From DAIDKA01 sp036267975 (lineage in GTDB: Bacteria > Pseudomonadota > Gammaproteobacteria > Steroidobacterales > Steroidobacteraceae), in assembly GCA_036267975.1 (NCBI GenBank), contig DATAVA010000002.1, positions 1 to 64,000 on the forward strand: a DNA stretch of 64,000 nt, in the 5' to 3' direction. This document shows, one piece after another, positions 8,718 through 16,800 of this stretch. The position numbers and the translations under genes were made by a program. The notes beneath the pieces were generated by a model that saw nothing but the letters and a program-made list of their open reading frames with translations, searched no databases and was not told where the DNA came from. Position 1 is the first letter of the stretch. Each line of letters opens with the position of its first letter.

Positions 8718-9773
8718 CTAACCATCGGGCCGCGGATCGACCCAGTCCGCCGGCGGGTCGGGCTTCAGCCCCAGCTGCACGTATAGGGCATGCATGGTGG
8801 CCTGCTCGGAGGGGTACTGCGTGAGCAATCCGGCCAGGATGCCGATCGCATGCGGTGAATTGAGCTGCGTCGCATGGTGCGTCATCAAATCCACCCGATA
8901 GCGCAGCACACGCCGCTCACTGACAACGGCGCGGCGTTCGGCAGAGTCTTGGGGCCACAGTCGCAGCGCGAGGCTGCTGCCATCCGCCTCGATCACGGTC
9001 GTGTCACCGTGGCGAAGGGCCGCCGCAATCCGGCGGCACTGCTCCAGCACCCCGGGCCGCTGCAGCTCCTGCGATTGACAGGCCTGGGCTATGGGTTGCA
9101 ACGCGCTCATCAGCGCCGTCTCGGCTCCGACCACCTCGACCAGCGCCGCCTCGGAATCAAACCCGGCCTTCCCGGCCACTGCCTTGGCAAGATGCGACAC
9201 GATGCGATTCCAATACAGGTCGACGCGCTGGGCCTGGGCGAGCCCGGCACGGGCCGTCTCCCAATCCTGCGGTCGGTGTTCGCGATCCGCCCGCAGCAAC
9301 GCGTAGATCCAGGTAACCCCATTTGCCGGGTCCAGGAGGCGCAGGTGCTGCTCCAGCGGCAATGGATCGCAAGTAGGCGCGCTCTCACATAGCTGCAACT
9401 GCAACAACGCCAGCTCGGCGCGATCCGGTGCAGCGCCAGCCGCGCGTCCGGCGAGTTCCCGTGCCGCGCTGCTGTCGAAGCCGGAAATCAGCCCTTCGAT
9501 CACGGCGCTGGCGGCCAGCGAATCCGGATCGCTGCGCGCGGCCAGTTCACGTTGCAGCAGCGGCAGGCGGGCGGCATCCTGCGCCTCCTTGAGGCGTTGT
9601 ACGCGTTCAGCCTTTGATTCGGTATTGTGGGCCGCGGCCTCCTCGGTCTGCTGGCGGTGCAGGCTGGCCTCGCGATGCTCCTGTTTCCACTTGCCGATGG
9701 TTGCGCACCCCGATGTGCACAGCAGCACCAGTATCAGCGCCAGAGAACGAGTCGAGAAGCTGCCGGTACGCAT
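8718..9773 (-). CDS. Lipoprotein of unknown function, helical-repeat type
   Basis: A 351-residue protein with a lipoprotein signal (hydrophobic residues 10-21, lipobox TSGC at Cys 23). It is followed by a charged coiled-coil-like stretch (about residues 28-75, rich in Glu, Lys, Arg and Gln). The remainder is Ala/Leu-rich alpha-helix resembling degenerate TPR or SEL repeats. The C-terminus ends with DWVDPRPDG. It has its own minus-strand unit, divergent from the next gene. No catalytic motif is seen, and a scaffolding or envelope-assembly role is only a guess. Confidence 0.7.
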   Translation of the reverse strand: MRTGSFSTRSLALILVLLCTSGCATIGKWKQEHREASLHRQQTEEAAAHNTESKAERVQRLKEAQDAARLPLLQRELAARSDPDSLAASAVIEGLISGFDSSAARELAGRAAGAAPDRAELALLQLQLCESAPTCDPLPLEQHLRLLDPANGVTWIYALLRADREHRPQDWETARAGLAQAQRVDLYWNRIVSHLAKAVAGKAGFDSEAALVEVVGAETALMSALQPIAQACQSQELQRPGVLEQCRRIAAALRHGDTTVIEADGSSLALRLWPQDSAERRAVVSERRVLRYRVDLMTHHATQLNSPHAIGILAGLLTQYPSEQATMHALYVQLGLKPDPPADWVDPRPDG

Positions 9774-9867
9774 GCCGCGAATTGTACACGCGGGAGGCGA
9801 AATGGAACGCAGGACCTCCGTGGCATATGATGGGGCAGCCTTGATGCAGGCAATGGCGGGTCTTTAC

Positions 9868-10449
9868 ATGCGCGCTGGAATCATCACAGTCCTGTTTGCA
9901 GTGGCGTTCAGTGCCCAGGCAGGAACCACACTTCTGGAGCACGTGCCACTGCAGTGGAAGCCGACGTCGCAGCTGCAATTGGGCGCGGTGCAGCTATCCC
10001 AGACGTCGATTCAATTCGAGATGTTCCAGGACGTGCGCGAGAACAAGCCGGTAATCGGCGAGAACGACGAGGACGCGCAACCCAAACCGGTCACCACGAC
10101 CGATGACGTGGGCACATTCGTCAGCACTCATATGCGCGGGCTGTTTCAGCGCGCCGGTCTGAAGACGGTCGACAGCGACGGGGCGGTGACAATCAAAGGC
10201 GAAGTAAGGCAATTCTTCGTGCGCGAGACGAATACTTACCAGTCGCAGGTGGCCGTGGAGCTGACCGTCGTGAGTCGCGATGGCCGCACGCTTTGGAAGG
10301 GACTTGCCTCTGGGGATGCCAGCCGCTTCGGACGCTCCTACAAGCTTGAGAATTACTACGAGGGGCTCTCGGACGCCATCGTCAACACGGTCAGCTCGAT
10401 GTTGCAGAGCACACAGTTCGAGGCGGCCCTGTCCGGCCAGCAGTTATAA
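9868..10449 (+). CDS. YajG-like exported protein
   Basis: The chosen start gives a clean Sec signal (MRAGIITVLFAVAFSAQA) and a 193-residue protein. Earlier in-frame starts (9802, 9844) would put polar residues before the signal. The mature part has alternating strands and the pattern FVSTHMRGLFQRAG, IKGEVRQFFV, then a C-terminal segment ending in DAIVNTVSSML. This resembles YajG and related predicted envelope lipoproteins of Gammaproteobacteria, but there is no lipobox Cys. It is transcribed divergently from the lipoprotein gene on its left. The function of this group is not established. Confidence 0.65.
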   Translation: MRAGIITVLFAVAFSAQAGTTLLEHVPLQWKPTSQLQLGAVQLSQTSIQFEMFQDVRENKPVIGENDEDAQPKPVTTTDDVGTFVSTHMRGLFQRAGLKTVDSDGAVTIKGEVRQFFVRETNTYQSQVAVELTVVSRDGRTLWKGLASGDASRFGRSYKLENYYEGLSDAIVNTVSSMLQSTQFEAALSGQQL

Positions 10450-10470
10450 CCGGACGGAGCGGGCCGCAAT

Positions 10471-10689
10471 TCAGCTGGGCGAGCGGCGCGAGGTCGTCCA
10501 GTACACCTGCGCAATGCCCAGCAGCGCCAGAAGGGCGCCATAGACGACCCAGTGCTTGTCGCCGACCATGAATCCAACCCGGAATGCCAGATTCAGACCC
10601 TGCAGCGTCCAAACTGCACCGGCGGCGATCATCGCGAGGCCAATCAGGGTGCTGACCAGGCGCATTGCAATATGGAAGGATCGGCTCAT
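10471..10689 (-). CDS. Small two-helix membrane protein
   Basis: A 72-residue protein with two predicted membrane helices (about residues 9-31 and 46-63) joined by a loop with FMVGDKHW, and an Arg-rich C-terminus. No named family is recognised. It is the last of three consecutive minus-strand small genes, spaced 14 to 38 bases apart, so they may form one transcript. Confidence 0.6.
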   Translation of the reverse strand: MSRSFHIAMRLVSTLIGLAMIAAGAVWTLQGLNLAFRVGFMVGDKHWVVYGALLALLGIAQVYWTTSRRSPS

Positions 10690-10727
10690 GGAAACGGGCC
10701 GCGGTGAAAAGCGCCGTCAGCCTAGCA

Positions 10728-10922
10728 TCAATCATCATGGCTGAACAAAGAGCCCAGGATGCTGCCGAATCCTACGATGAGCATGGTCACTGAAATAATG
10801 CTGAACACCGTAGCGTAGCGAAGAATTTTTGCTGCGACATGCAGCCAGCGTGCCGCAGCGGCCCGGAAGGCGGGCGCGCCACCGGCTGGCGCGCTGGCAA
10901 TCAATTCCGGCTGGGAATCCAT
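10728..10922 (-). CDS. Small single-helix membrane protein
   Basis: A 64-residue protein with an Ala/Pro-rich N-terminal 25 residues and one strong membrane helix (about residues 37-58, ATVFSIISVTMLIVG). Middle gene of the minus-strand small-gene run. No family is recognised. Coding status rests on the clean helix and tight packing. Confidence 0.55.
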   Translation of the reverse strand: MDSQPELIASAPAGGAPAFRAAAARWLHVAAKILRYATVFSIISVTMLIVGFGSILGSLFSHDD

Positions 10923-10936
10923 CGTCGCCTCGGACC

Positions 10937-11179
10937 TTATTTGGCGGGGGATCCTTTGGTATCCGCCCGGTGTGACCGGCCCACTTCCTCTGCCTTCTCG
11001 AGTTCGGCTGCCTCTTCCTTCGACTGCGGCGCTGCGCGCCTCGCGAGCTCCGGAACGTCCGCCTTCTTCAGGAAGTTTTCTTCATCCTCGCGGAAGCGCC
11101 GCGAGGACTCATAGTCTCCTTCGCCCTGGACCTTCGCTGGGGTCTTTGTTTTGTCAACGGGCGGCTGCTTGGCATTCAT
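10937..11179 (-). CDS. Small charged hydrophilic protein
   Basis: An 80-residue protein with no membrane segment. The motif QGEGDYESSRRFREDEENF near residues 18-36, followed by an acidic helical tail, resembles short proteins frequently found beside stress genes in Proteobacteria. The start has AGGAGAGA upstream. It is the first gene of a possible three-gene minus-strand transcript. Function is unknown. Confidence 0.6.
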   Translation of the reverse strand: MNAKQPPVDKTKTPAKVQGEGDYESSRRFREDEENFLKKADVPELARRAAPQSKEEAAELEKAEEVGRSHRADTKGSPAK

Positions 11180-11372
11180 GTCTCTCTCCTGCGCTGCGGA
11201 CTGCTTGCAAGCCAGCGTAGGTCAGCACCGCGGGGCTGTGCAGTTGCGACAGTCGGCTTGCCGCGTGGGACTAAGCCTACCGACGATCAAGTGTTACGCA
11301 GATGTAACCAATGCCCCGGTGCAGCGTACGGTCGCGCACGTGCCAAGGGATCTTAAATAGGAGCATCTCACC

Positions 11373-11453
11373 ATGGGTCGAGGAATTCTGCTGTGGCTGC
11401 TTGGCGTGCCCATCCCCATCATTCTGCTACTGGCCATGTGTTCACACGTTTGA
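11373..11453 (+). CDS. 26-residue hydrophobic miniprotein
   Basis: ATG follows AGGAG with 8-base spacing. The product MGRGILLWLLGVPIPIILLL plus AMCSHV is one membrane helix with a central Pro-Ile-Pro kink. Similar miniproteins with the motif LLWLLGVPIP are, from memory, widespread in soil Proteobacteria and usually unannotated. It ends 14 bases before the start of the next membrane protein, which suggests cotranscription. It is too short for routine gene callers. Confidence 0.6.
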   Translation: MGRGILLWLLGVPIPIILLLAMCSHV

Positions 11454-11467
11454 AACAAGGAACAGTC

Positions 11468-12343
11468 ATGGAACCCGTATCAACTGCACGATTTCCGGTC
11501 GATGTGCTGGATCAGCCAGGGACTCCGGTAAAGTCAACCGCTTCCTGGTCGGCCATCATCGCGGGGGCATTCGTTGCAATCGCGGTTTCACTGGTTCTGT
11601 TCGCCCTCGGATCGGCACTGGGTTTTGCCTCAATCTCTGCCTGGGAGGGTCAGGGCGCTTCAATGACGACGTTCGCCGTGACCACGGCGATCTGGCTGAT
11701 TGTGATGCAGTGGCTGTCCTCTGCTGTCGGTGGCTACGTGGCCGGCCGGCTGCGCTCGCGATGGATGGGTACCCATCCACATGAGATATTCTTCCGCGAC
11801 ACCGCCCACGGCCTCGTCACCTGGGCGGTGGCAACCGTAGTGGTCGCAGCCTTGCTGGCCTCTTCAGTCCTGTCAGCACTGAGCGGCGGAGCCCACGTGG
11901 CCGCAACCGTCGCCGCCGGTGCCGAACAGGCAGCCGCCGGCATCACGACCCCGACTTACCTCTACGGGCTCGATCGGTTGCTGCGTCCGGCGGATGCTTC
12001 GGCACCGGTTGCCCAAAATGCACCGGACGTGCGCCCTGAAGTGACCCATGTGATCGTGCAGACGGTCGCCAGCAACGGCACCGTCTCGGATGCCGATCGC
12101 AGCTACCTGGCAAGCCTCGTGGCCGCCCGGACCGGTGCTTCACCGCAGGAGGCACAGACCCGGGTGAATGACTTCATCAGCGCTGCAAACCAGGCCAGGG
12201 ACAACGTGAAGGCCAGCGCCGAGGCGGCACGCAAGGCGGCGGCGAAAATGGCAATTTTCACGGCGCTGGCTCTGGTCATCGGGGCGTTCATCGCCTGTTT
12301 GACGGCGGCGCTCGGCGGCAAATTGCGCGACGAACATCCGTAA
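11468..12343 (+). CDS. Multi-helix membrane protein of unknown function
   Basis: A 291-residue protein with four to five hydrophobic helices: about residues 27-52, 70-95, 120-142 and 265-285. Between them lies a roughly 100-residue Ala-rich extracytoplasmic part with helices (SYLASLVAARTG, RVNDFISAANQAR). The start at 11468 has AAGGAA upstream and agrees with the polar leader before the first helix. It is preceded by a 26-residue miniprotein and followed 12 bases later by an AI-2E-family permease, so the three look like one operon. The family is common in soil bacteria but lacks a defined role. Confidence 0.75.
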   Translation: MEPVSTARFPVDVLDQPGTPVKSTASWSAIIAGAFVAIAVSLVLFALGSALGFASISAWEGQGASMTTFAVTTAIWLIVMQWLSSAVGGYVAGRLRSRWMGTHPHEIFFRDTAHGLVTWAVATVVVAALLASSVLSALSGGAHVAATVAAGAEQAAAGITTPTYLYGLDRLLRPADASAPVAQNAPDVRPEVTHVIVQTVASNGTVSDADRSYLASLVAARTGASPQEAQTRVNDFISAANQARDNVKASAEAARKAAAKMAIFTALALVIGAFIACLTAALGGKLRDEHP

Positions 12344-12355
12344 GGCGGAGGCGCC

Positions 12356-13513
12356 ATGAACGGGGGTGGCACAGTCAGCACGCGCGCAACCTCGACCCCG
12401 CTGCACGTCAGTCAGCTGGGCGCGTGCAAGCTACTGGCGTTGGGTGGGTTTGGCCTGCTTCTCTATTTCGCCCATTACGCATTCATCCCGATTGCCCTCG
12501 CGTTGCTCCTGGCGTTGGTGCTGTCGGGGCCCGTCGAGGCACTGTACCGGCGCGGAGTTCCCCGCAGTTTGAGTGCCCTGTTGATATTGGCCATAGCGCT
12601 TAGTCTGATCGCGGGCCTGGCCGCGTCGCTGTGGAAGCCTGCCCAGTACTGGTACGGCGAGGCGCCGCGCACCATCCGGGAGATCAAACAGAAAATTGCG
12701 CCCGCTGCAAAGATTGTCAATCGGGTCGACGACATTGGAACTTCGGCAGGCTCGATTGGCAGCACCGCACTGGTCCACGCCGGTGGCCACATCGTGGCAG
12801 CCCCGGTGGTGGCATCGCAATCGGCTGCCTCCAGCATTGTCGGCTCCTCGCTCGGGGCTGCGGTGAGCACCGTTACCTTCGCGATTCTGACGCTGTTTCT
12901 GCTCACCGGCGGCCCGCCGATGCTGGCGCGCATGACGGCGGCATTCGCGGACAATCTCAATGCTTCCCATGTTCTGAAGATCATCGAGGCGGTGCGGCGC
13001 GAGGTGGGTCGCTTCTACGCCGTCACCACACTGATCAATATCGGGCTGGGCGTGGTGACCATGGTCGCGATGACGCTGCTGGGCATGCCAACGCCCTACG
13101 TATGGGGCATCCTGGCCGCGTTACTTAATTTCATACCCTATGCCGGACCGGTGACGACGCTTGCGATCGTCACCTTCGCGGCGGCCATGACTTTCACCAC
13201 CGTGGCGCACGTCCTGGGTGTCGCCGGTACGTATCTGGCCATCACGACGATCGAGGGGCAGATCATTCAGCCGCTGTTCGTCGGTCGCCGTTTGAAGATC
13301 AATCCCTTGCTGATATTCCTCGGTTTGTGGCTCGGCGGGTTGTTCTGGGGTGTGGCGGGGGTAATGCTGGCCACCCCGGTCCTGGTGGCCTTGAAGGTGA
13401 TAGCCGAACACATCAGCGGTGGTCGGGCGATACTGGAATTCCTCGGGCCCAACACCGCGCCGCTGACGAGCAAGAAATCCCTGGAGAAATTCGTCCGGGT
13501 TGACGCCATATGA
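12356..13513 (+). CDS. AI-2E family transporter (PerM/YdiK-like)
   Basis: A 385-residue polytopic membrane protein of the AI-2E exporter/PerM family. It has two helices near residues 25-75, a cytoplasmic helical segment (residues 95-170), then the conserved C-terminal membrane core. That core includes NIGLGVVTMVAM, FIPYAGP near residue 258, IEGQIIQPLFVGRRL near residue 300 and LWLGGLFWGVAG. Characterised members export AI-2 or act as Na+/H+ antiporters or general permeases, so the substrate is open. It lies 12 bases after the preceding membrane protein. Confidence 0.9.
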   Translation: MNGGGTVSTRATSTPLHVSQLGACKLLALGGFGLLLYFAHYAFIPIALALLLALVLSGPVEALYRRGVPRSLSALLILAIALSLIAGLAASLWKPAQYWYGEAPRTIREIKQKIAPAAKIVNRVDDIGTSAGSIGSTALVHAGGHIVAAPVVASQSAASSIVGSSLGAAVSTVTFAILTLFLLTGGPPMLARMTAAFADNLNASHVLKIIEAVRREVGRFYAVTTLINIGLGVVTMVAMTLLGMPTPYVWGILAALLNFIPYAGPVTTLAIVTFAAAMTFTTVAHVLGVAGTYLAITTIEGQIIQPLFVGRRLKINPLLIFLGLWLGGLFWGVAGVMLATPVLVALKVIAEHISGGRAILEFLGPNTAPLTSKKSLEKFVRVDAI

Positions 13514-13578
13514 GCGGCAACTACATCGAGTCGATATGAGACTGTTTCGCGTCCGATAAATAAACGTAAAGGATTTGC

Positions 13579-13824
13579 ATGAATATTGTGTGGTTCATTC
13601 TGGTAGGGCTGATTGCCGGCTGGCTGGCCGGTCAGCTGATGAAGGGCGGCGGCTTCGGCGTCATCGGCGACATCGTGGTCGGTATCATCGGAGCCCTGAT
13701 CGGAGGTCTGCTGTTCAGTTCGCTGGGCATCTGGGCCGGTGGCGGGTTGTTGGGGGCGATCATTGTCGCAACCATCGGCGCCATAATTCTGATTTTCCTG
13801 TTGCGTTTGATTCGGCGGGCCTGA
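13579..13824 (+). CDS. GlsB/YeaQ/YmgE-family stress-response membrane protein
   Basis: An 81-residue, three-helix Gly-rich protein of the transglycosylase-associated (PF04226) family. It has the opening IVWFILVGLIAGWLAG, the central GDIVVGIIGALIGG and a final hydrophobic helix. The start follows AAAGGA. Members are general stress proteins of unknown mechanism. A perfect six-base-stem hairpin sits just after the stop (13825-13842) but lacks a T run. Confidence 0.92.
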   Translation: MNIVWFILVGLIAGWLAGQLMKGGGFGVIGDIVVGIIGALIGGLLFSSLGIWAGGGLLGAIIVATIGAIILIFLLRLIRRA

Positions 13825-13929
13825 CGTAGGCCAGCTCCTACGGCACTTCGGTACGCGCGTCGGTTCTAATGCCGCATTCGAAGCGCCTAGCATAAGCCTA
13901 CGACACCTGTCTCAAGGAGAGAGAGAAGT

Positions 13930-14181
13930 ATGAAGAAATTGCTGTTGACCATTGCGGGTTGCGCGCTGTGCAGTGTGGCCTTCGCGCAGGTCGGGACCAC
14001 CCTCAAGGAAGGCGCCAAGGCGACCTCCGAGAAGAGCCAGCAAATTGGCGACCAGGCCAAGGCCGGCGTCGAGGGCCAGCCGGACAAGGCGATCGACAAG
14101 ACGAAGGCAAAGATCCACAAGGCCAAGGCACACCATCATGCCAAGGCCGCCAAGGATGCCGCGAAGGACATCACGAAGTAA
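13930..14181 (+). CDS. Small exported Lys/Ala-rich protein
   Basis: 83 residues with a typical signal peptide (MKKLLLTIAGCALCSVAFAQ) and a strong ribosome site (AAGGAGAGAGAG). The mature part is a highly basic, Ala/Lys-rich helix with a His run (KAKAHHHAKAAK), reminiscent of histone-H1-like or late-embryogenesis-like sequences. It is followed by a good intrinsic terminator. It looks like an envelope stress protein, but no function is known. Confidence 0.75.
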   Translation: MKKLLLTIAGCALCSVAFAQVGTTLKEGAKATSEKSQQIGDQAKAGVEGQPDKAIDKTKAKIHKAKAHHHAKAAKDAAKDITK

Positions 14182-14186
14182 GCGAG

Positions 14187-14219
14187 CGGCCCGCTGCCCG
14201 CGGGCCGTCTTCATTCTTT
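14187..14219 (+). terminator. Rho-independent terminator after the small exported protein
   Basis: Perfect eight-base-pair stem CGGCCCGC/GCGGGCCG with a five-base loop (TGCCC), followed by the T-rich TCTTCATTCTTT. It begins five bases after the stop codon. Confidence 0.8.
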
Positions 14220-14253
14220 GCCTGCGCCCGCCCGTGATGCATCATGCGTTCAC

Positions 14254-15114
14254 ATGGCCGGTGACGCCGATAAGATTGCAACCGAAGCGACCGTCTGGTT
14301 GGCACGACTGGAGCGTGGGCTGCTGCCTCAGGAGGGCGCCACGCTGCGCGCCTGGCTGCTGCAGTCCGCCCATCGGGACGCCATCGTCGATGCCGCAAAA
14401 TTGTGGCATGGCCCCGATATCATCGCCGTGCTGGCGGAGCTGGTGTCGGTCGGATTCGGCGACCCGCTGCCGCCGAAGCCCAAACATCGTCGGCAGCTGG
14501 TCAGCGTACTCATAGCGATCTTCGGCGTGCTGGTGACGCTGGTGCCGCTGGCATACTTTCAGCACACGACGCCGGGTGCGTTTGCGGCTCATCCAACGCC
14601 GGCGCAGCGGCGCGCGGTCTGGGGCGAATCGGTCTACACGACCCGGCCCGGTGAAACCCGCATCGTTGACTTGCCCGACAGCAGTACCGTCACCCTGAAT
14701 GGGCACTCCCGCCTCGGCGTGCTGTTCAGTGCCGGCTCGCGGCTGGCGATGCTGGACTATGGCGAAGCCATTTTTCACACCGTACCGGAGCGACGCCCGT
14801 TCGAACTCAATGCCGGTGGTCGGTACTTCGTGGCGGTACCGTCCATATTTGATGTGCGCGTCATCCGCGAACAGGCCCTCGAACTCACCGTGGTCGCCGG
14901 CGCCGTGACGATCCGCGGATTGCCGTGGCACTGGCCCGCCACGCCGGCGCAGGCGCGATTGTTTGACCCCAGGGTATTCGATGACACGACCGTGGAAGCG
15001 CTGCAGGCGGCCTCAGTGGAGGATGCCGCCCTGAGCCGCTATCCCATTACGGCGGCGGTCGCCGACGCGCGCCTGCGCTGGCAACCCGAACAGGTGATCT
15101 ACGTTACTCCCTGA
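14254..15114 (+). CDS. FecR-like anti-sigma/regulator, orphan
   Basis: A 286-residue protein of FecR architecture. The N-terminal DUF4880-type segment reads EATVWLARLERG...LRAWLLQSAHR. A single membrane helix lies near residues 86-106 (VSVLIAIFGVLVTLVPLAYF). The periplasmic FecR domain follows, with ETRIVDLPDSSTVTLNG, GEAIFHT and a strand-rich C-terminus. Such proteins normally relay signals from a TonB receptor to an ECF sigma factor, but neither is present in the window. ATG 14254 is preferred over TTG 14218. The 3' end overlaps the convergent AAA+ gene by 11 bases. Confidence 0.8.
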   Translation: MAGDADKIATEATVWLARLERGLLPQEGATLRAWLLQSAHRDAIVDAAKLWHGPDIIAVLAELVSVGFGDPLPPKPKHRRQLVSVLIAIFGVLVTLVPLAYFQHTTPGAFAAHPTPAQRRAVWGESVYTTRPGETRIVDLPDSSTVTLNGHSRLGVLFSAGSRLAMLDYGEAIFHTVPERRPFELNAGGRYFVAVPSIFDVRVIREQALELTVVAGAVTIRGLPWHWPATPAQARLFDPRVFDDTTVEALQAASVEDAALSRYPITAAVADARLRWQPEQVIYVTP

Positions 15115-16759
15115 CAGCAGGTGAGTGCGCGTAGTGGCGCAGTTCCTCGGCGACGAAGGCCAGATCGGTGGCCTCCTGTATCGCCAGTCGCATCTGCAGC
15201 TCCAGGACATCCTGCGGTATTGCGCTTTGATAACCCGCCAGGCAGCGGGCCAGGGCGGCGGCGGGGGTGATCGCTTCGGTGCGGCACATGCGATAGGTCT
15301 TCACCACCAACGCTTCGGCCGCACCGGGGGTCAGCATGACCGGACACCGGGGGATGATGTCCTCAAGTTCGTGGGGCTCGATCGTGAGCCCATAGCGCTT
15401 CGCCAAGGCGCTGATCAGTCCGCCGCTTTGGGCACGGGTTGCCGTCGGCAGGATGGGCACCTTCAGGTCGATGCGGCCGGGACGCTTCAGGTCCACTTCG
15501 ATCAGGTCGGGACGCGAAGAGCCCAGTACCCACACGACGTTGCCGCGATTGTCGGTGTCGGCCATCTCCTGGGCAATCATCGAGTACAGCCGTCCCGACA
15601 GTCCGCTGTCGGAAATGCCTGAATCCCGACGGCCCAGAGTCTGGTCCGCCTCATCGACGAACACAATGCAGCGGCCGAGCGCATGGATGAGGCGGAAGAT
15701 CTTCTCCAGGTTCGCCTCGCTGGAACCGATCCACTTGTCGCGGAAGTTCTTCAGTTTCAACACCGGCACGCCGGCCTCGCCCGCCAGGCATTCGACCAGG
15801 AAGGTCTTGCCGGTACCGACCGGACCGCACAGCAGGTAGCCCATCGGCAGCGCCTTGGTATCGTTGAGCCGCCACAGGGCGATATCCTGGCGCAGCCAGT
15901 CCTTCAGGGCGTCCTGGCCGAAATAGTCATCGAGTGTGCGCGTGGGTTCGATGAATTCCACCAGGCCCGGCGCATCGCGCTCGACCATTTCCTTCTTCAG
16001 CGCGGCGAAATCATGGGACTGCAGCACCTGGCCGTTGTGCGCTCGCACTTTGGTGATCTGCTGCAGGGTGTTCACCGACAGTCCCGTGATGGCAGCCGCC
16101 AGTGCGCCAAATTTGCTGTCAGCGGGAATGGTGCGCGGATACTCCCGGTGCAGCACCCGCAGTGCCAGTTCGAGATCGGCGGCGCTCGGCAGTGGAATGC
16201 GTACCAGCTTCGATTGCGGCGCGAACGCGATCAGCGGATCCAGGTCCGTCAGATTGTCCGCGATCAGGAAACTGAAGAAAGGCAGCTGCGCGAACGGGCT
16301 GCTCAGTCCCCAATCCCGCACCAGGCAGGTCAGACTGCCATGCTTGAGGCCCTGGCCGTCGGCGGGCAGCAGCTGGTCGGCGCCGCGCACCACAATGGCG
16401 ACGCTGGGCACCTCGGGGCGCTGCAGGGCCTTGATATTGGCGAGGTAGCGGGCATAGCGATTGATGAAGCGCACCGCCTCCAGCGGTTCGAGCGGCAGGT
16501 TGCGCAAGGATGAGGGCACCCATTGGGCGAGATGTTCTTCACCGCGCTCAACGGTGAGGCCGTTGCCGAGATCGTAGGAGAGCACTACCGCCATTTCGGC
16601 GAGCAGGGTGTCCTGCAGGTATCGATCGATGCTGATCAGCCGCTCGCCCACGGCCAGCCGGTCATGCACATTCCCATACAGGATGCACTGGCCACTGGCG
16701 CCGCTGCGGAATGCGACGCCAAGTTCGGACGCCCAGATCGGAGTTTGCGACGGCATCAC
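15104..16759 (-). CDS. AAA+ ATPase with an extra N-terminal domain
   Basis: A 551-residue soluble ATPase. Residues 1-240 form a domain of their own, opening with SGQCILYGNVHDRL, that looks like a degenerate P-loop fold. The AAA+ core follows: Walker A GPVGTGKT near residue 310, Walker B IVFVDEADQ near residue 370, sensor-1 and an arginine-finger region (WVLGSSRPDLIEVDLKRPGR), then a helical lid. The layout resembles the Ycf46-like two-domain AAA proteins. The start is GTG or the ATG immediately after it. The gene stands alone, between convergent FecR-like and divergent oxidase genes, so its client is unknown. Confidence 0.82.
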   Translation of the reverse strand: MMPSQTPIWASELGVAFRSGASGQCILYGNVHDRLAVGERLISIDRYLQDTLLAEMAVVLSYDLGNGLTVERGEEHLAQWVPSSLRNLPLEPLEAVRFINRYARYLANIKALQRPEVPSVAIVVRGADQLLPADGQGLKHGSLTCLVRDWGLSSPFAQLPFFSFLIADNLTDLDPLIAFAPQSKLVRIPLPSAADLELALRVLHREYPRTIPADSKFGALAAAITGLSVNTLQQITKVRAHNGQVLQSHDFAALKKEMVERDAPGLVEFIEPTRTLDDYFGQDALKDWLRQDIALWRLNDTKALPMGYLLCGPVGTGKTFLVECLAGEAGVPVLKLKNFRDKWIGSSEANLEKIFRLIHALGRCIVFVDEADQTLGRRDSGISDSGLSGRLYSMIAQEMADTDNRGNVVWVLGSSRPDLIEVDLKRPGRIDLKVPILPTATRAQSGGLISALAKRYGLTIEPHELEDIIPRCPVMLTPGAAEALVVKTYRMCRTEAITPAAALARCLAGYQSAIPQDVLELQMRLAIQEATDLAFVAEELRHYAHSPAVRE

Positions 16760-16800
16760 TGGCTTATATCATGCATATCGGGCGTGTTAACGTTGCGAAC

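Noticed and set aside
9589..9867. Longer N-terminus for the YajG-like protein
   Set aside because: It overlaps the divergent lipoprotein gene and would place 93 polar residues before a clean signal peptide.
13825..13842. Hairpin CGTAGG/CCTACG after the GlsB-type gene as a terminator
   Set aside because: The stem is only six base pairs and no T run follows; left as a note within the gene entry.
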